Below, in pieces: positions 15,213 to 24,078 of a stretch of 34,718 nt of DNA. Every line of letters starts with the position of its first letter. Within the stretch, counting starts at the first letter, position 1. The stretch spans positions 1 through 34,718 of the forward strand of contig JAMCXQ010000034.1 of the NCBI GenBank assembly GCA_023474835.1, read 5' to 3'. A model generated the notes under the pieces. The model did not search any database and had not been told where the DNA came from. It was given only the letters and a program-made list of their open reading frames with translations. The DNA is from Patescibacteria group bacterium (GTDB lineage Bacteria > Patescibacteriota > Minisyncoccia > Minisyncoccales > CG1-02-41-26). The translations under genes were made by a program, and so were the position numbers.

Positions 15213-16703
15213 ATGCCTTTTTTGTTTGCGTCTATGGCAAAAGAAAAAAACAATTTTTTCATTACAACCGCCATTGATTACGTCAACGGAGAGCCGCATT
15301 TGGGGCATGCTTTGGAAAAAATCCAGGCGGACGCGATCGCCCGTTATTTTCGTTTGTCGGGAAAAGACGTTTTCTTTTTGACCGGCGCCGATGAAAACAG
15401 CCTAAAAAATGTCAGAGCCGCTGAAAAAGAGGGCATTGCTGTTGAGGATTTTGTCGATAAAAACACTAAAAAATTCAAGAGCTTAAAAGATTTTTTGGAC
15501 TTGAGTTTCAACGATTTTATAAGAACAACCGAAGAAAGGCATATTAAAGGGGCACAAAAGCTCTGGCAGGAGTGCGCCAAAAAAGGCGACATTTGCAAAG
15601 GCATTTATGAGGGGCTTTATTGCGTGGGCTGCGAGGCGTATTTAACGCCCGAGGAGCTGAAAAATGGTTGTTGCCCGGAGCACCAGACGCCACCCGAACA
15701 AATAAAAGAAGAAAACTATTTTTTCCGGCTGTCGCAATATCAAAAACAAATCCAGGAAATAATTGAAAATGATAAGTTAAAAATCATTCCCCAAACCCGC
15801 AAAAATGAAATTTTGAGCTTCGTGAAGTCCGGCTTAAAAGACATTTGCGTTTCGCGAAGCAACGGACGGGCGAAAAACTGGGGAATTTCCGTGCCAGACG
15901 ACGACACGCAAAAAATTTGGTGCTGGTTTGACGCTTTGGGCAACTATATTACTGCTTTGGGTTACGGCGGAAACAGCGAAAAATTTGAAAAATACTGGCA
16001 AAAAGGCGAAGTTCTGCATTGCATTGGCAAGGGCATTTCCCGTTTCCACGCCGTTTATTGGCTGGGCATTTTGTTGTCGGCCGGTTTGAGGCTGCCCGAT
16101 AAAATTTTTGTCCACGGCTATATCACGGTTGACGGCCAGAAAATGTCAAAATCATTGGGCAATGTCATAAATCCGTTTGAGTTAGTTGAAAAATACGCGC
16201 AAAAAATCGGCAACAAAGAAGCAACAGTCGACGCGGTGCGCTATTATCTGCTGGCTGCAATTCTTTCCACCGAGGACGGCGATTTTACCTATGAGAAATT
16301 CGAGGAAAAATACAACGCTGATTTGGCGAAAGGCATAGGGAATCTTGTTGCAAGAGTATTAACTCTTGCAACAAAACTAAAATCTGAAAACGAAAATCTC
16401 AAATTTACATCTAGAAACTCAAAACTTGAAGAAATAAAATCAAAATATAACAAAGCTTTTGAGGAATTCGATTTTTACGGGGCGCTGGGGGCGATATGGG
16501 AGCTGATTGGCTGGTGCGACAAGATTATTGACACGGAAAAACCGTGGGAAAACAGGGGAAACTCTAAAGAAGTTATTGGCGATTTGCTTTTGGTTTTAAC
16601 TGAAATCGCTGAATTGTTAAAGCCGTTTTTGCCAAGAACATCCGAGAAAATTTCAGAGCAGATTAAAACAGGCCAGGGTGAACCGCTTTTCCCAAGGATA
16701 TAA
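15213..16703 (+). CDS. metG: Methionyl-tRNA synthetase
   Basis: A 496-aa class I methionyl-tRNA synthetase. The HIGH motif appears as EPHLGHA, and KMSKS is intact in DGQKMSKSLGN. A zinc knuckle (CVGCEAYLTPEELKNGCCPEH) lies at about residues 132-152. The anticodon-binding helical domain is present (GALGAIWELIGWCDKIIDTEKPW); the C-terminal tRNA-binding domain of longer MetRS is absent. Two starts are possible. 15213 lies 12 bases after TATAAC (15196-15201). 15234 (MAKEKNNFFITT) matches the family start better. A perfect 13-bp hairpin lies inside the gene at 16345-16374. Confidence 0.97.
   Translation: MPFLFASMAKEKNNFFITTAIDYVNGEPHLGHALEKIQADAIARYFRLSGKDVFFLTGADENSLKNVRAAEKEGIAVEDFVDKNTKKFKSLKDFLDLSFNDFIRTTEERHIKGAQKLWQECAKKGDICKGIYEGLYCVGCEAYLTPEELKNGCCPEHQTPPEQIKEENYFFRLSQYQKQIQEIIENDKLKIIPQTRKNEILSFVKSGLKDICVSRSNGRAKNWGISVPDDDTQKIWCWFDALGNYITALGYGGNSEKFEKYWQKGEVLHCIGKGISRFHAVYWLGILLSAGLRLPDKIFVHGYITVDGQKMSKSLGNVINPFELVEKYAQKIGNKEATVDAVRYYLLAAILSTEDGDFTYEKFEEKYNADLAKGIGNLVARVLTLATKLKSENENLKFTSRNSKLEEIKSKYNKAFEEFDFYGALGAIWELIGWCDKIIDTEKPWENRGNSKEVIGDLLLVLTEIAELLKPFLPRTSEKISEQIKTGQGEPLFPRI
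16345..16374. repeat. Perfect hairpin inside metG
   Basis: TTGTTGCAAGAGT (16345-16357), loop ATTA and ACTCTTGCAACAA (16362-16374) form an exact 13-bp inverted repeat in coding sequence. It encodes part of NLVARVLTLATKL at the junction of catalytic and anticodon domains. Confidence 0.9.
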
Positions 16704-16710
16704 TTTAACT

Positions 16711-18414
16711 ATGTCCGAAAAAAAACTTAGCGGGCGCGCTAAAGAACAACTTGTAATATTAAACAAGGATAGTGTTGGGCGTGAAACAGAAAGGAAAAAT
16801 AAGTTTTTTGAGCAAATAAAACAGAAAGTTGATATAGCCAAATCATTGTTGGATTTTGTCGAAGAACACAGAAACGACGATATACCCACGTTAAAAAGCG
16901 CTTGCGAGAAAAAAAAGAAAGAGACGGCTGAAATTTTCGCCGATAGTTTAGAAAAAAGGCAAAAGCAGGTTTTAAAGTTAGACAAGGCCTATATTGACGC
17001 AAATGAAAAAATGAAGGATGTTGAAAGAGAAATCCATTTACCGCGAGGGCAAAGTGAAAAAAGCGAATTTAGTCAAGAAAACAAAAAGAAGCTGAAACTT
17101 TTGGAGGAAAAGTTCCGAAAAATATCAGACCGAATGTTGACTATCCAGGGAAGGGTGGAGTTTTTCCTGCACAGCCATAGGGACGCTGATTTTGTTGTGA
17201 AAGCCAATTACTTTTTGGATGGTTTAATCATGAAAAAAAAAGAAGTCATTGAACACAAAGAAACTTTTTCTGCGGATCCGGTGTTTTTTTTCCGTGATGC
17301 CCTGGGTTATGATAATTATAAAGCTATCAGGTTAAAAGATAAAATCAGGGCGGATTTTTCGGGCTTTGATGCCAATATCATTTTACCCTCAAAGGATTTT
17401 GAAGCGGTTACCGGCGAGCCGCCGGATGTCGTCGCTCAACATATCGTTCATTCAGTTTTTAATTTGATTAAGGACACAGAGAACTTGGAGGATTATATCA
17501 AACATGAGGCAAAACATAGTTTGTTTGAGCTTTTTATAGATAATAAAGTGCCAAAACCGCAGAGGTTTTTAACTAACATCCAAAAACACATAAACGAGTT
17601 TGGAAACTTGGAGGAAACGGGGGCTGAAACTTCAAGAATGGAGAAACAGAAAAAGTCAATGCAAACATCAGTTGAGAATTATATTTTTGATGTTTTTGAA
17701 GAGTTAATTGTTGAGATGGATAGTATGGAAACAGGCCAAGTCGGCAGTTTTTTTTCCTATATGTCGGAAGTTTCAAAAGGGCTCTCGAGTTTTTTGAGTT
17801 TTCCTTTGAGTCCGGAGTTAAAGGAGATACTATCTGGTTTCTGTGATGTTTTGAAAAAACAATTCGCGGCTTTATTGAGCGAACTTTCTACCGCTTTTTT
17901 TGTCGGCGGCAAGACCGGCAAACTTGATGATGTAAAAATGGCGCTTGTTGTTTTGAGCCCGGAGGAAATCATAAGAAAAAGAAAGCTAACAAAATTCACC
18001 GAATATATTGTCGGTAAGCGGCAATATGATTTGCATAGCGGCATCGAAGGGCTTGTTGGCACTGATTTGTTGTTTAACGCGCAACAGCTGGACAATTCTT
18101 TGGCAGCCAAAACAATATGGGAGAATAAGCTTTGCGGTTTTTTTGAACCGTCAAATATAAAGAAAGCAGCCAGCATTTTGCAGACAAACCAAAATAGTCT
18201 GCGTCTTGAAAATAAAGAAAGGCAGATGATGGTTATCATGTTGCACAGATTGAGCAAAGAGCGTTTGCATAAAATCATAAAAAACATAGATAATTTTCCT
18301 GATTTTCACCAGGATATTCAAATTATCGCCGAGAAACTTGATTTGGACATTTTGCTTGATTTTGTGGATAACGTTATCCGGCCGAAATTTGAGCCTGGAG
18401 TTTCAGAAAAATAA
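16711..18414 (+). CDS. Large orphan protein with an HExxH motif
   Basis: A 567-aa protein I cannot assign to a named family. Residues 1-155 are highly charged and helical, probably coiled coil (EKRQKQVLKLDKAYIDANEKM). The middle contains H265-EAK-H269 in DYIKHEAKHSLFELF, matching the HExxH zinc-protease signature. An acidic VFEELIVEMDS segment lies about 70 residues later and could supply a third ligand. No signal peptide is evident. TATAAT at 16699-16704 overlaps the metG stop and lies 6 bases before the ATG, so transcription is probably independent and leaderless. Peptidase activity is inference from one motif. Confidence 0.7.
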   Translation: MSEKKLSGRAKEQLVILNKDSVGRETERKNKFFEQIKQKVDIAKSLLDFVEEHRNDDIPTLKSACEKKKKETAEIFADSLEKRQKQVLKLDKAYIDANEKMKDVEREIHLPRGQSEKSEFSQENKKKLKLLEEKFRKISDRMLTIQGRVEFFLHSHRDADFVVKANYFLDGLIMKKKEVIEHKETFSADPVFFFRDALGYDNYKAIRLKDKIRADFSGFDANIILPSKDFEAVTGEPPDVVAQHIVHSVFNLIKDTENLEDYIKHEAKHSLFELFIDNKVPKPQRFLTNIQKHINEFGNLEETGAETSRMEKQKKSMQTSVENYIFDVFEELIVEMDSMETGQVGSFFSYMSEVSKGLSSFLSFPLSPELKEILSGFCDVLKKQFAALLSELSTAFFVGGKTGKLDDVKMALVVLSPEEIIRKRKLTKFTEYIVGKRQYDLHSGIEGLVGTDLLFNAQQLDNSLAAKTIWENKLCGFFEPSNIKKAASILQTNQNSLRLENKERQMMVIMLHRLSKERLHKIIKNIDNFPDFHQDIQIIAEKLDLDILLDFVDNVIRPKFEPGVSEK

Positions 18415-18422
18415 AATTAACT

Positions 18423-19235
18423 ATGCTAATTGATACCCACAGCCATTTGAATTTCAGGGCGTTTGAACAAGACCGTGGCGAGGTGATTTCGCGTTGCTTG
18501 GAGCAGGGGATTTGGATTTTGAATGCCAGTTCAAACTACGAAACGTCAAAGCTGGCAGTTGAAATTGCCGAGAGATACGAAAAGGGAGTTTATGCTTCCG
18601 TCGGCCTCCATCCTTTGAACGCCACGGTGAATTTAAGCGAACACGCCGAAGACAGAATCGAGGAAAATTTTAATGCTGGAAAATACCGCGAGTTGGCCAA
18701 GTCAAAAAAAGTCGTGGCAATAGGGGAAATCGGTTTGGACTGTTGGTATGAGCCGAAAAGCAAAACAAAAGCCGAACAATACGGAAACAAACAAAAAGAA
18801 GCGATGTTGGCTCAAATGGATTTGGCTGGTGAAATAGATTTGCCGGTTATCTTCCATTGTCGAAAAGCGCATCAAAATCTCATAGAGATTTTGAAATCCG
18901 AAGCCAGAAATCCGAAACTTAAGGGAATGGTGCATTGTTTTACCGGAAACTGGCAACAAGCGCAGGAGTATCTGGCAATGGGTTTGTATTTGGGTTTCAA
19001 CGGGATTATTTACAAAATGGATTTATCTGAAGTAATAAAAAAAACGCCGCTGGACAGGATTTTGCTGGAAACCGACTGCCCGTTTTTAAGCCCGCCTTCA
19101 GTCTCCGACCGCAACGAGCCCGCTAATGTGAGATATATCGCCCGAACAATCGCTGAAATCAGGGGCGAACCGCTGGAAAAAATAGCGGACGCGACAACTA
19201 AAAATGCCAAAAAATTGTTCAATATAGCGTTATGA
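18423..19235 (+). CDS. tatD: TatD family metal-dependent hydrolase
   Basis: A 270-aa TatD-type TIM-barrel hydrolase (3'-5' DNase or RNase family). Metal ligands are visible as DTHSHL (H6 and H8), the glutamate of IGEIGLDCW, the histidine of IFHCRKAH, MVHCFTG, and the final aspartate of LLETDCPFLSP. The family YDA between motifs is complete and length is typical. It overlaps the following gene by four bases (ATGA) and follows the HExxH orphan by 8 bases. MetG-TatD proximity is a frequent arrangement in bacteria, here interrupted by the orphan gene. Confidence 0.96.
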   Translation: MLIDTHSHLNFRAFEQDRGEVISRCLEQGIWILNASSNYETSKLAVEIAERYEKGVYASVGLHPLNATVNLSEHAEDRIEENFNAGKYRELAKSKKVVAIGEIGLDCWYEPKSKTKAEQYGNKQKEAMLAQMDLAGEIDLPVIFHCRKAHQNLIEILKSEARNPKLKGMVHCFTGNWQQAQEYLAMGLYLGFNGIIYKMDLSEVIKKTPLDRILLETDCPFLSPPSVSDRNEPANVRYIARTIAEIRGEPLEKIADATTKNAKKLFNIAL

Positions 19236-20302
19236 AAATCATTTTACTTATTATCGCTTTAATGGCCGTGGTTTTTGTTATCGGCTTTTTGATGTTGAGC
19301 AACAACGGCGTTTTTGTTGTCCAGCGCCAGAGTTTGCTGGCTCAGATACAAAGCGAAAAAAATGACTTGCCGTTGCCGGCAACCGATGTTGACGCGGCCA
19401 ACCCGGAAGTTTCTTTGATTTTCGTTGGCGATATAATGCTCTCGCGGGGCGTGGCGCAAAAAATCAAGGAAAAAAACAGCTATGACTACCCTTTTTTGCA
19501 GGCGGGCGATTATCTGGGAACGGGGGACATTGTTTTTGGCAATTTGGAAACAACGGTTTTTGACGGCAGAAAAATCGGGACGGGCGAAATGGTTTTCAGG
19601 GCAGATGTTCCGGCGGTCAGCGCCATAAAAAGAGCGGGTTTTACGGTTTTGTCTTTGGCAAACAACCACACAATGAACTTCGGCGGTAAGGGTTTGCAAA
19701 AAACAATGCAAAATTTAGAAAATGTCGGCTTGCAATACGCGGGAGCGGGCAATAACATTGACGAAGCATACCAGCCGGTCATTATGGAAAAAAACGGGCT
19801 GAAATTCGCTTTTTTGGCTTTTACCGATACTGATGTTATTCCAAATTCCTATGGCGCCACAGCCGGCAAACCGGGCGTGGCTTTTATGGATAAAACTTTA
19901 ATGGAAAGGGCGGTTGAACAGGCCAAAACACGGGCCGATTTCGTCATTGTTTACATACACTCGGGCAATGAATACCAAAAAAACCCCAGCCAGCGCCAAA
20001 CTGATTTTGCCCGCGCCGCCATTGACGAAGGCGCTCACTTGGTTGTCGGCTCGCACCCGCACATTGTCCAGCCAGCGGAAACATACAAAGGCAAATACAT
20101 TTTTTATTCTTTGGGAAATTTTGTTTTTGACCAGCGCTCTCAAAATACCAAAGAAGGTGTTATAATCAAAACAGTGTTTGACAGAAACGGTTTGGTTAAT
20201 ATCGAGCCGCAGGCGGTTTTAATCAGGGATTTTTCCCAGCCGGCGATTTTGCAGGGGGAAACGGCTGACAAAATCATTTTACGGCTTGGTTTGGCAAACT
20301 GA
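19232..20302 (+). CDS. CapA-like extracytoplasmic metallophosphatase
   Basis: A 356-aa protein anchored by an N-terminal membrane helix (residues 2-23, KIILLIIALMAVVFVIGFLML). The calcineurin-like CapA/PGA_cap domain follows. Its motifs are FVGDIMLSRGV, FGNLETTVF, LSLANNHTMNFG, YIHSGNEY, VGSHPHIVQ and FYSLGNFVFDQ. Family members act in poly-gamma-glutamate capsule formation or related cell-envelope work, but no pgs partner genes are present, so the substrate is unknown. It is coupled to tatD by a four-base overlap. Confidence 0.92.
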   Translation: MKIILLIIALMAVVFVIGFLMLSNNGVFVVQRQSLLAQIQSEKNDLPLPATDVDAANPEVSLIFVGDIMLSRGVAQKIKEKNSYDYPFLQAGDYLGTGDIVFGNLETTVFDGRKIGTGEMVFRADVPAVSAIKRAGFTVLSLANNHTMNFGGKGLQKTMQNLENVGLQYAGAGNNIDEAYQPVIMEKNGLKFAFLAFTDTDVIPNSYGATAGKPGVAFMDKTLMERAVEQAKTRADFVIVYIHSGNEYQKNPSQRQTDFARAAIDEGAHLVVGSHPHIVQPAETYKGKYIFYSLGNFVFDQRSQNTKEGVIIKTVFDRNGLVNIEPQAVLIRDFSQPAILQGETADKIILRLGLAN

Positions 20303-20310
20303 ATAAATCT

Positions 20311-21099
20311 ATGAACGAAAAATTTGCTCCTAAAATCACGGAAACAGAAAAAGAAAAAATAAAACAGGAATTGAAAAAAATCCTTGCGGGCGGCGAAAAA
20401 GAAAACAAGATGCCCGACGCGGTTTTTATTTTGAGCGGCGGCATAAAAGAAACTGTTGAGCCGGAAAACAAATACGATTTTTTGAACCAACGCCGTTTCC
20501 GCTCAAATTCTTATCTTGACGAAGACCCGCACGGCGCGATTACCGGAGCTGAAGCCAGGGTAGTGGCCGCGGCAGAGCTCGGCAAGTTTTTCCCTGAAAT
20601 GGTTTTTGTTGCAACGAGCCATGGCAGGCAGGATGAGCCGGCGCACGCGGCCGTGCAAAAAGCTGAACTGATACGATTGGGCATAGAGGGAAAAAGAATT
20701 TTTTCTGAGGAAAAATCGGTTAATACCATTACGGAATTTGTTGAAATGATAAAAATGGCTTTTGAAAATAACTGGCAAGATTTGGCCGTCATTACCAGCG
20801 GTTATCACGTAAAAAGATGCCAAATGCTGTGGGATAAGCTGGACGGTTTAATCGCGAACAGCAATGCCGGCGATGATTACAAAAATGAATTTCAGCGAAA
20901 TTTGGCAAAATTTCAGGAAAAAGGCGGCAATATCCGTTTTGTCGGCGCCGAGGACGTGCTGATGGCCGTAAATAATGATTACAGGGTTTTAATTGAAGAA
21001 GCGTATCAAAGCGAAGGATACAAAAAAAGAGTTGGGCTTGAAGAAAAAGGCATAAAGGACCTGGAAGAAGGAAAATACAGATTTTATATGAAAGTTTAA
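20311..21099 (+). CDS. DUF218 (YdcF/SanA-like) protein
   Basis: A 262-aa DUF218 protein. The core includes DAVFILSGGI, GAEARVVAAAELGKFFPEMVFVATS, the SVNTITEFVEM segment, and DLAVITSGYHVKRCQMLWDKL. This order matches the Rossmann-like YdcF/SanA family, where members such as ElyC influence envelope carbon-lipid metabolism. No membrane segment is seen, so this one is cytosolic or lacks the anchor. It starts 8 bases after the CapA-like gene and ends 1 base before the Nudix gene, so the three are likely one transcript. Confidence 0.85.
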   Translation: MNEKFAPKITETEKEKIKQELKKILAGGEKENKMPDAVFILSGGIKETVEPENKYDFLNQRRFRSNSYLDEDPHGAITGAEARVVAAAELGKFFPEMVFVATSHGRQDEPAHAAVQKAELIRLGIEGKRIFSEEKSVNTITEFVEMIKMAFENNWQDLAVITSGYHVKRCQMLWDKLDGLIANSNAGDDYKNEFQRNLAKFQEKGGNIRFVGAEDVLMAVNNDYRVLIEEAYQSEGYKKRVGLEEKGIKDLEEGKYRFYMKV

Positions 21100-21100
21100 T

Positions 21101-21598
21101 ATGGAGCTTCAAAACAAAGAACTTCACCGGATTGTCATTACCGCCATTATTATAAAAGACGGCAAGTATTTGATTACGCAAAGAAACCGCAGCAAAAAGG
21201 CCTGGCCCGGCTTGTGGACAGTGCCGGGAGGGGGTATGGAGGTTGGCGATTACATAAACACGCCCAAAACCGCCGGGGATTGCTGGTATTTTGCAGTAGA
21301 AAAAACCCTCAAACGGGAAGTAATGGAGGAGGTGGGATTGGAGATTGGCAAAGTCAGGTATCTTTTGGATTTGGCGTTTATCCGGCCCGACGGCGTGCCG
21401 GTTATAACTCTGAGTTTTTATTGCAATTGGCAAACAGGAGATGTGCGGCTTAACGAAGAAAACATTGATTATAAATGGGTTAGTTTTGAGGAAGCCAAAA
21501 AATACGAGCTTATCCCCGGCATTTTGGGCGAACTGGAAATGGTGGATAAAATCATAAAAGGTCGTAACCCCGATGAAATAGAATATCGGGCTATTTAA
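21101..21598 (+). CDS. Nudix hydrolase with a split Nudix box
   Basis: A 165-aa Nudix protein. It has ITAIIIKDGKYLITQRNR, WPGLWTVPGGGMEVGD and REVMEEVGLEIG. The usual spacing between the glycine-rich start and REVMEEVGL is about 8 residues; here about 15 extra residues (INTPKTAGDCWYFAVE) separate them. The catalytic REVMEEVG helix is intact, so activity on a nucleoside diphosphate derivative is still plausible. The substrate is unknown. Start context is TTTAATATGG, one base after the DUF218 gene. Confidence 0.9.
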   Translation: MELQNKELHRIVITAIIIKDGKYLITQRNRSKKAWPGLWTVPGGGMEVGDYINTPKTAGDCWYFAVEKTLKREVMEEVGLEIGKVRYLLDLAFIRPDGVPVITLSFYCNWQTGDVRLNEENIDYKWVSFEEAKKYELIPGILGELEMVDKIIKGRNPDEIEYRAI

Positions 21599-21611
21599 TT
21601 TTGGGTTAATT

Positions 21612-22232
21612 ATGCTTAAGAAAGACACAATTTTTTTGATTATAGTTATAGTGGTTGGCTTGGGCGCTATAGCCGCTGGCGCCTGGCAATGTTTTATAGC
21701 GCCATATCTTGATGAAGTAAGGGTGGTAAAAATGAATTATGCGGAACAGACATATAAAGTGGCTGTTCTTGAAAGCGAACGAGCCGCCCTGGAACAACAA
21801 TTAGACAAATTAGAGACGCTTTTACTCAAAAATAATACCAATCCCACGTCATCTAAAGTCGCTAACAATAATAGTGATATTGTCAAACGTTCTCTGCGGG
21901 TGATTTCACCCAATGGCGGGGAAACGTTGTGCATCGGCGAAAAAATCACTATTAAAATTGACATTCGCAATGTTGAAGTAATGTCGCTCGTTTTGGTGGG
22001 TTATAATTCGTCCGGGGAAAGCTATAATTATATCGGCGATTTTTCCGGCTTAAATGAAAGCGGCAAATATGGTGAATGGGCGCTTGACTGGCAGACTGGC
22101 GATTTTGAAAACCAATACAGCGACTTAAATGATAATATTGGCTATAAGTTGAAAGTTGAAAGTGCTGACGGCGGTGTTCACATAGAGGATTTAAGCGATA
22201 AGATTTTTCATATCATTAGCTGCCAGGGTTAA
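21612..22232 (+). CDS. Membrane-anchored protein with Kre9/Knh1-like domain
   Basis: A 206-aa surface protein. A membrane helix (residues 5-27, TIFLIIVIVVGLGAIAAGAW) is followed by a short coiled coil (VAVLESERAALEQQLDKLETLLL). From about residue 96 comes a domain starting RVISPNGGETLCIGEKITI, the signature of Ser-Thr-rich anchored (Kre9/Knh1-type) beta domains common in CPR. It ends in DKIFHIISC. It sits between the Nudix gene and dnaG and may share their transcript. Role is likely in the cell envelope. Confidence 0.8.
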   Translation: MLKKDTIFLIIVIVVGLGAIAAGAWQCFIAPYLDEVRVVKMNYAEQTYKVAVLESERAALEQQLDKLETLLLKNNTNPTSSKVANNNSDIVKRSLRVISPNGGETLCIGEKITIKIDIRNVEVMSLVLVGYNSSGESYNYIGDFSGLNESGKYGEWALDWQTGDFENQYSDLNDNIGYKLKVESADGGVHIEDLSDKIFHIISCQG

Positions 22233-22278
22233 TTTTGTTGAGGTGAGCTTGCCGCCAAGGTTGTATTTGAATTATTCT

Positions 22279-24069
22279 ATGGATAATCAGGTTCAGCAAA
22301 TCAAAGAGCGGATTGACATTGTGGAGTTGGTTTCCAGCTACTTAAAGCTGGAAAAAACCGGCATTAACTGGCGGGCAAAATGCCCGTTTCATCAGGAAAA
22401 AGGCCCGTCGTTTTTCGTTTCGCCAACCCGCCAAAGCTTTAAGTGCTTTGGCTGCGGGGTCGGGGGCGATGCGTTTGAGTTTGTCATGAAAATCGAAGGC
22501 ATTGAATTCGGCGACGCTTTGCGGACATTGGCGAAAAGGGCCGGCGTGGAATTGAAACAATTCCACGCGCATCCCGAACTGGCAACCAAAAGAGCGCGGC
22601 TAACGGAGATTTGCGAACTTGCCTGCCGTTTTTACGAAAAGCAGCTGGCCGCTTCCCAGGCAGGCAGGCAGGCAGGGGATTATCTACAAAAAAGGGGATT
22701 GACAGGTGAAACGATAAAAAAGTGGCGCCTGGGGTATTCGCCCGACGAATGGAGGGGCTTATCCGATTTTTTGGTGAGCCGCAACTACGCGAGAGACGAA
22801 ATAGTGGAAGCGGGTCTGGCAGTTAAATCCGAAAAATCGGATACTCCTTACGACCGGTTCAGGGGCAGAATAATGTTTCCGGTTTTTGACTTGCAGGGCC
22901 AGGTGGCCGGGTTCGGGGGCAGAATCACCGAAGAACAGAAACAACTGGCCGGCGCTGAGGCGGGCGCGAAATACCTGAACACCGCCAACACCGAGCTTTA
23001 CGACAAAAGCCGGGTTTTATACGGCCTGAATTTCGCCAAAACCGAAATCCGTAAAAAAGACGCCTGCATTTTAACCGAAGGCTACATGGACGTGATTTTG
23101 TCGCACCAGGCCGGTTTTGAAAACACGGTGGCCGCCAGCGGCACTGCCCTGAGCCCTTACCAGCTGCAGATTATCAAAAGATACACGGAAAACCTGCTGG
23201 TTGCTTTTGATATGGATTTGGCGGGCGGTTTGGCGACCCAAAGAGGCATTGATTTGGCGCAAAAACAGGGTTTTGAAATCAAAGTGATTTTAATGACCCT
23301 TGAAAAAGACCCAGCCGACATCATTCAGCAAAATCCAGGCGACTGGGAAAAAGCAGTCAGCAACGCCCAGGAAATTATGAGCTTTTATTTCTCAACAGCC
23401 CAAACAAGATATGACGCTGTAACCCCCAAGGGCAAAAAAGAAATCGCCGATTTTTTATTGCCGCAAATCAAGAAAATTTCAAACAGCATTTTGCAAAATC
23501 ACTGGGTAAGAAAACTGGCAGACATTATCGAGGTTTCCGAACAAGCGGTTTTTGAAGAATTGAAAAAAACGAATTTATCCCGGGCCGAAGGGCAAAACGA
23601 TTCAAGCCGCAGCCAGCCCGCAGCCAATCCCGTTCCCAAGGCAAAGGAAAGGAAATTCCTTTTGCAGGAAAGGGTTTTGTCGCTGGTTTTGAAAAACCCG
23701 GCGCATTTGAATTTGCTCACTGACGACCGGCTGGATTGTTTTTCCGCGGAATTCAAAAACATTTTCGCTTTTTTCAAAACCAGGCAAGTCCAAACGGCGC
23801 AGGACCTGTCGCAAATAACAAATGACCTGCAAAGCCAGGAGCAGGGTATTAGGCTTGTTTTGGAAAGCTGCCTTTTTTTGTCCGAGCTTTACGAAACCGA
23901 AGACAGCGAAGCGGAAATGCAAACCTGCCTTTCCGTTTTGGCCGGCCTGCGAAAACAAAGGGCGCTCGCTGACCTGGCTTTGGCCATTAAGCAGGCGGAG
24001 CTGTCGGGGGACGAGGCAAAATCAGCCGCTTTAATGCAGGAGTTCAACCAATTAGCAAAAATTAAATAG
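22279..24069 (+). CDS. dnaG: DNA primase
   Basis: A 596-aa DnaG, which makes RNA primers for replication. The N-terminal CHC2 zinc ribbon has C35, H38, C56 and C59 in CPFH...CFGCG. The TOPRIM domain contains the catalytic glutamate motif (CILTEGYMDVIL), GTALSPYQLQII and a DMDLAG acidic cluster. The C-terminal region (from about 450) is a helical DnaB-binding-like domain. The ATG at 22279 starts MDNQVQQIKERIDIVELVSSY, as expected. A GTG at 22243 in the same frame adds an untypical tail. The gene contains five copies of CAGG at 22657. SigA follows 9 bases later, a classic macromolecular-synthesis pair. Confidence 0.97.
   Translation: MDNQVQQIKERIDIVELVSSYLKLEKTGINWRAKCPFHQEKGPSFFVSPTRQSFKCFGCGVGGDAFEFVMKIEGIEFGDALRTLAKRAGVELKQFHAHPELATKRARLTEICELACRFYEKQLAASQAGRQAGDYLQKRGLTGETIKKWRLGYSPDEWRGLSDFLVSRNYARDEIVEAGLAVKSEKSDTPYDRFRGRIMFPVFDLQGQVAGFGGRITEEQKQLAGAEAGAKYLNTANTELYDKSRVLYGLNFAKTEIRKKDACILTEGYMDVILSHQAGFENTVAASGTALSPYQLQIIKRYTENLLVAFDMDLAGGLATQRGIDLAQKQGFEIKVILMTLEKDPADIIQQNPGDWEKAVSNAQEIMSFYFSTAQTRYDAVTPKGKKEIADFLLPQIKKISNSILQNHWVRKLADIIEVSEQAVFEELKKTNLSRAEGQNDSSRSQPAANPVPKAKERKFLLQERVLSLVLKNPAHLNLLTDDRLDCFSAEFKNIFAFFKTRQVQTAQDLSQITNDLQSQEQGIRLVLESCLFLSELYETEDSEAEMQTCLSVLAGLRKQRALADLALAIKQAELSGDEAKSAALMQEFNQLAKIK
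22657..22676 (+). repeat. CAGG tetranucleotide repeat (x5) inside dnaG
   Basis: Five uninterrupted CAGG copies encode QAGRQAG. A change of one copy would shift the dnaG frame at about residue 130. Such repeats are typical slippage sites. Confidence 0.9.
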
Positions 24070-24078
24070 AAAATAACA

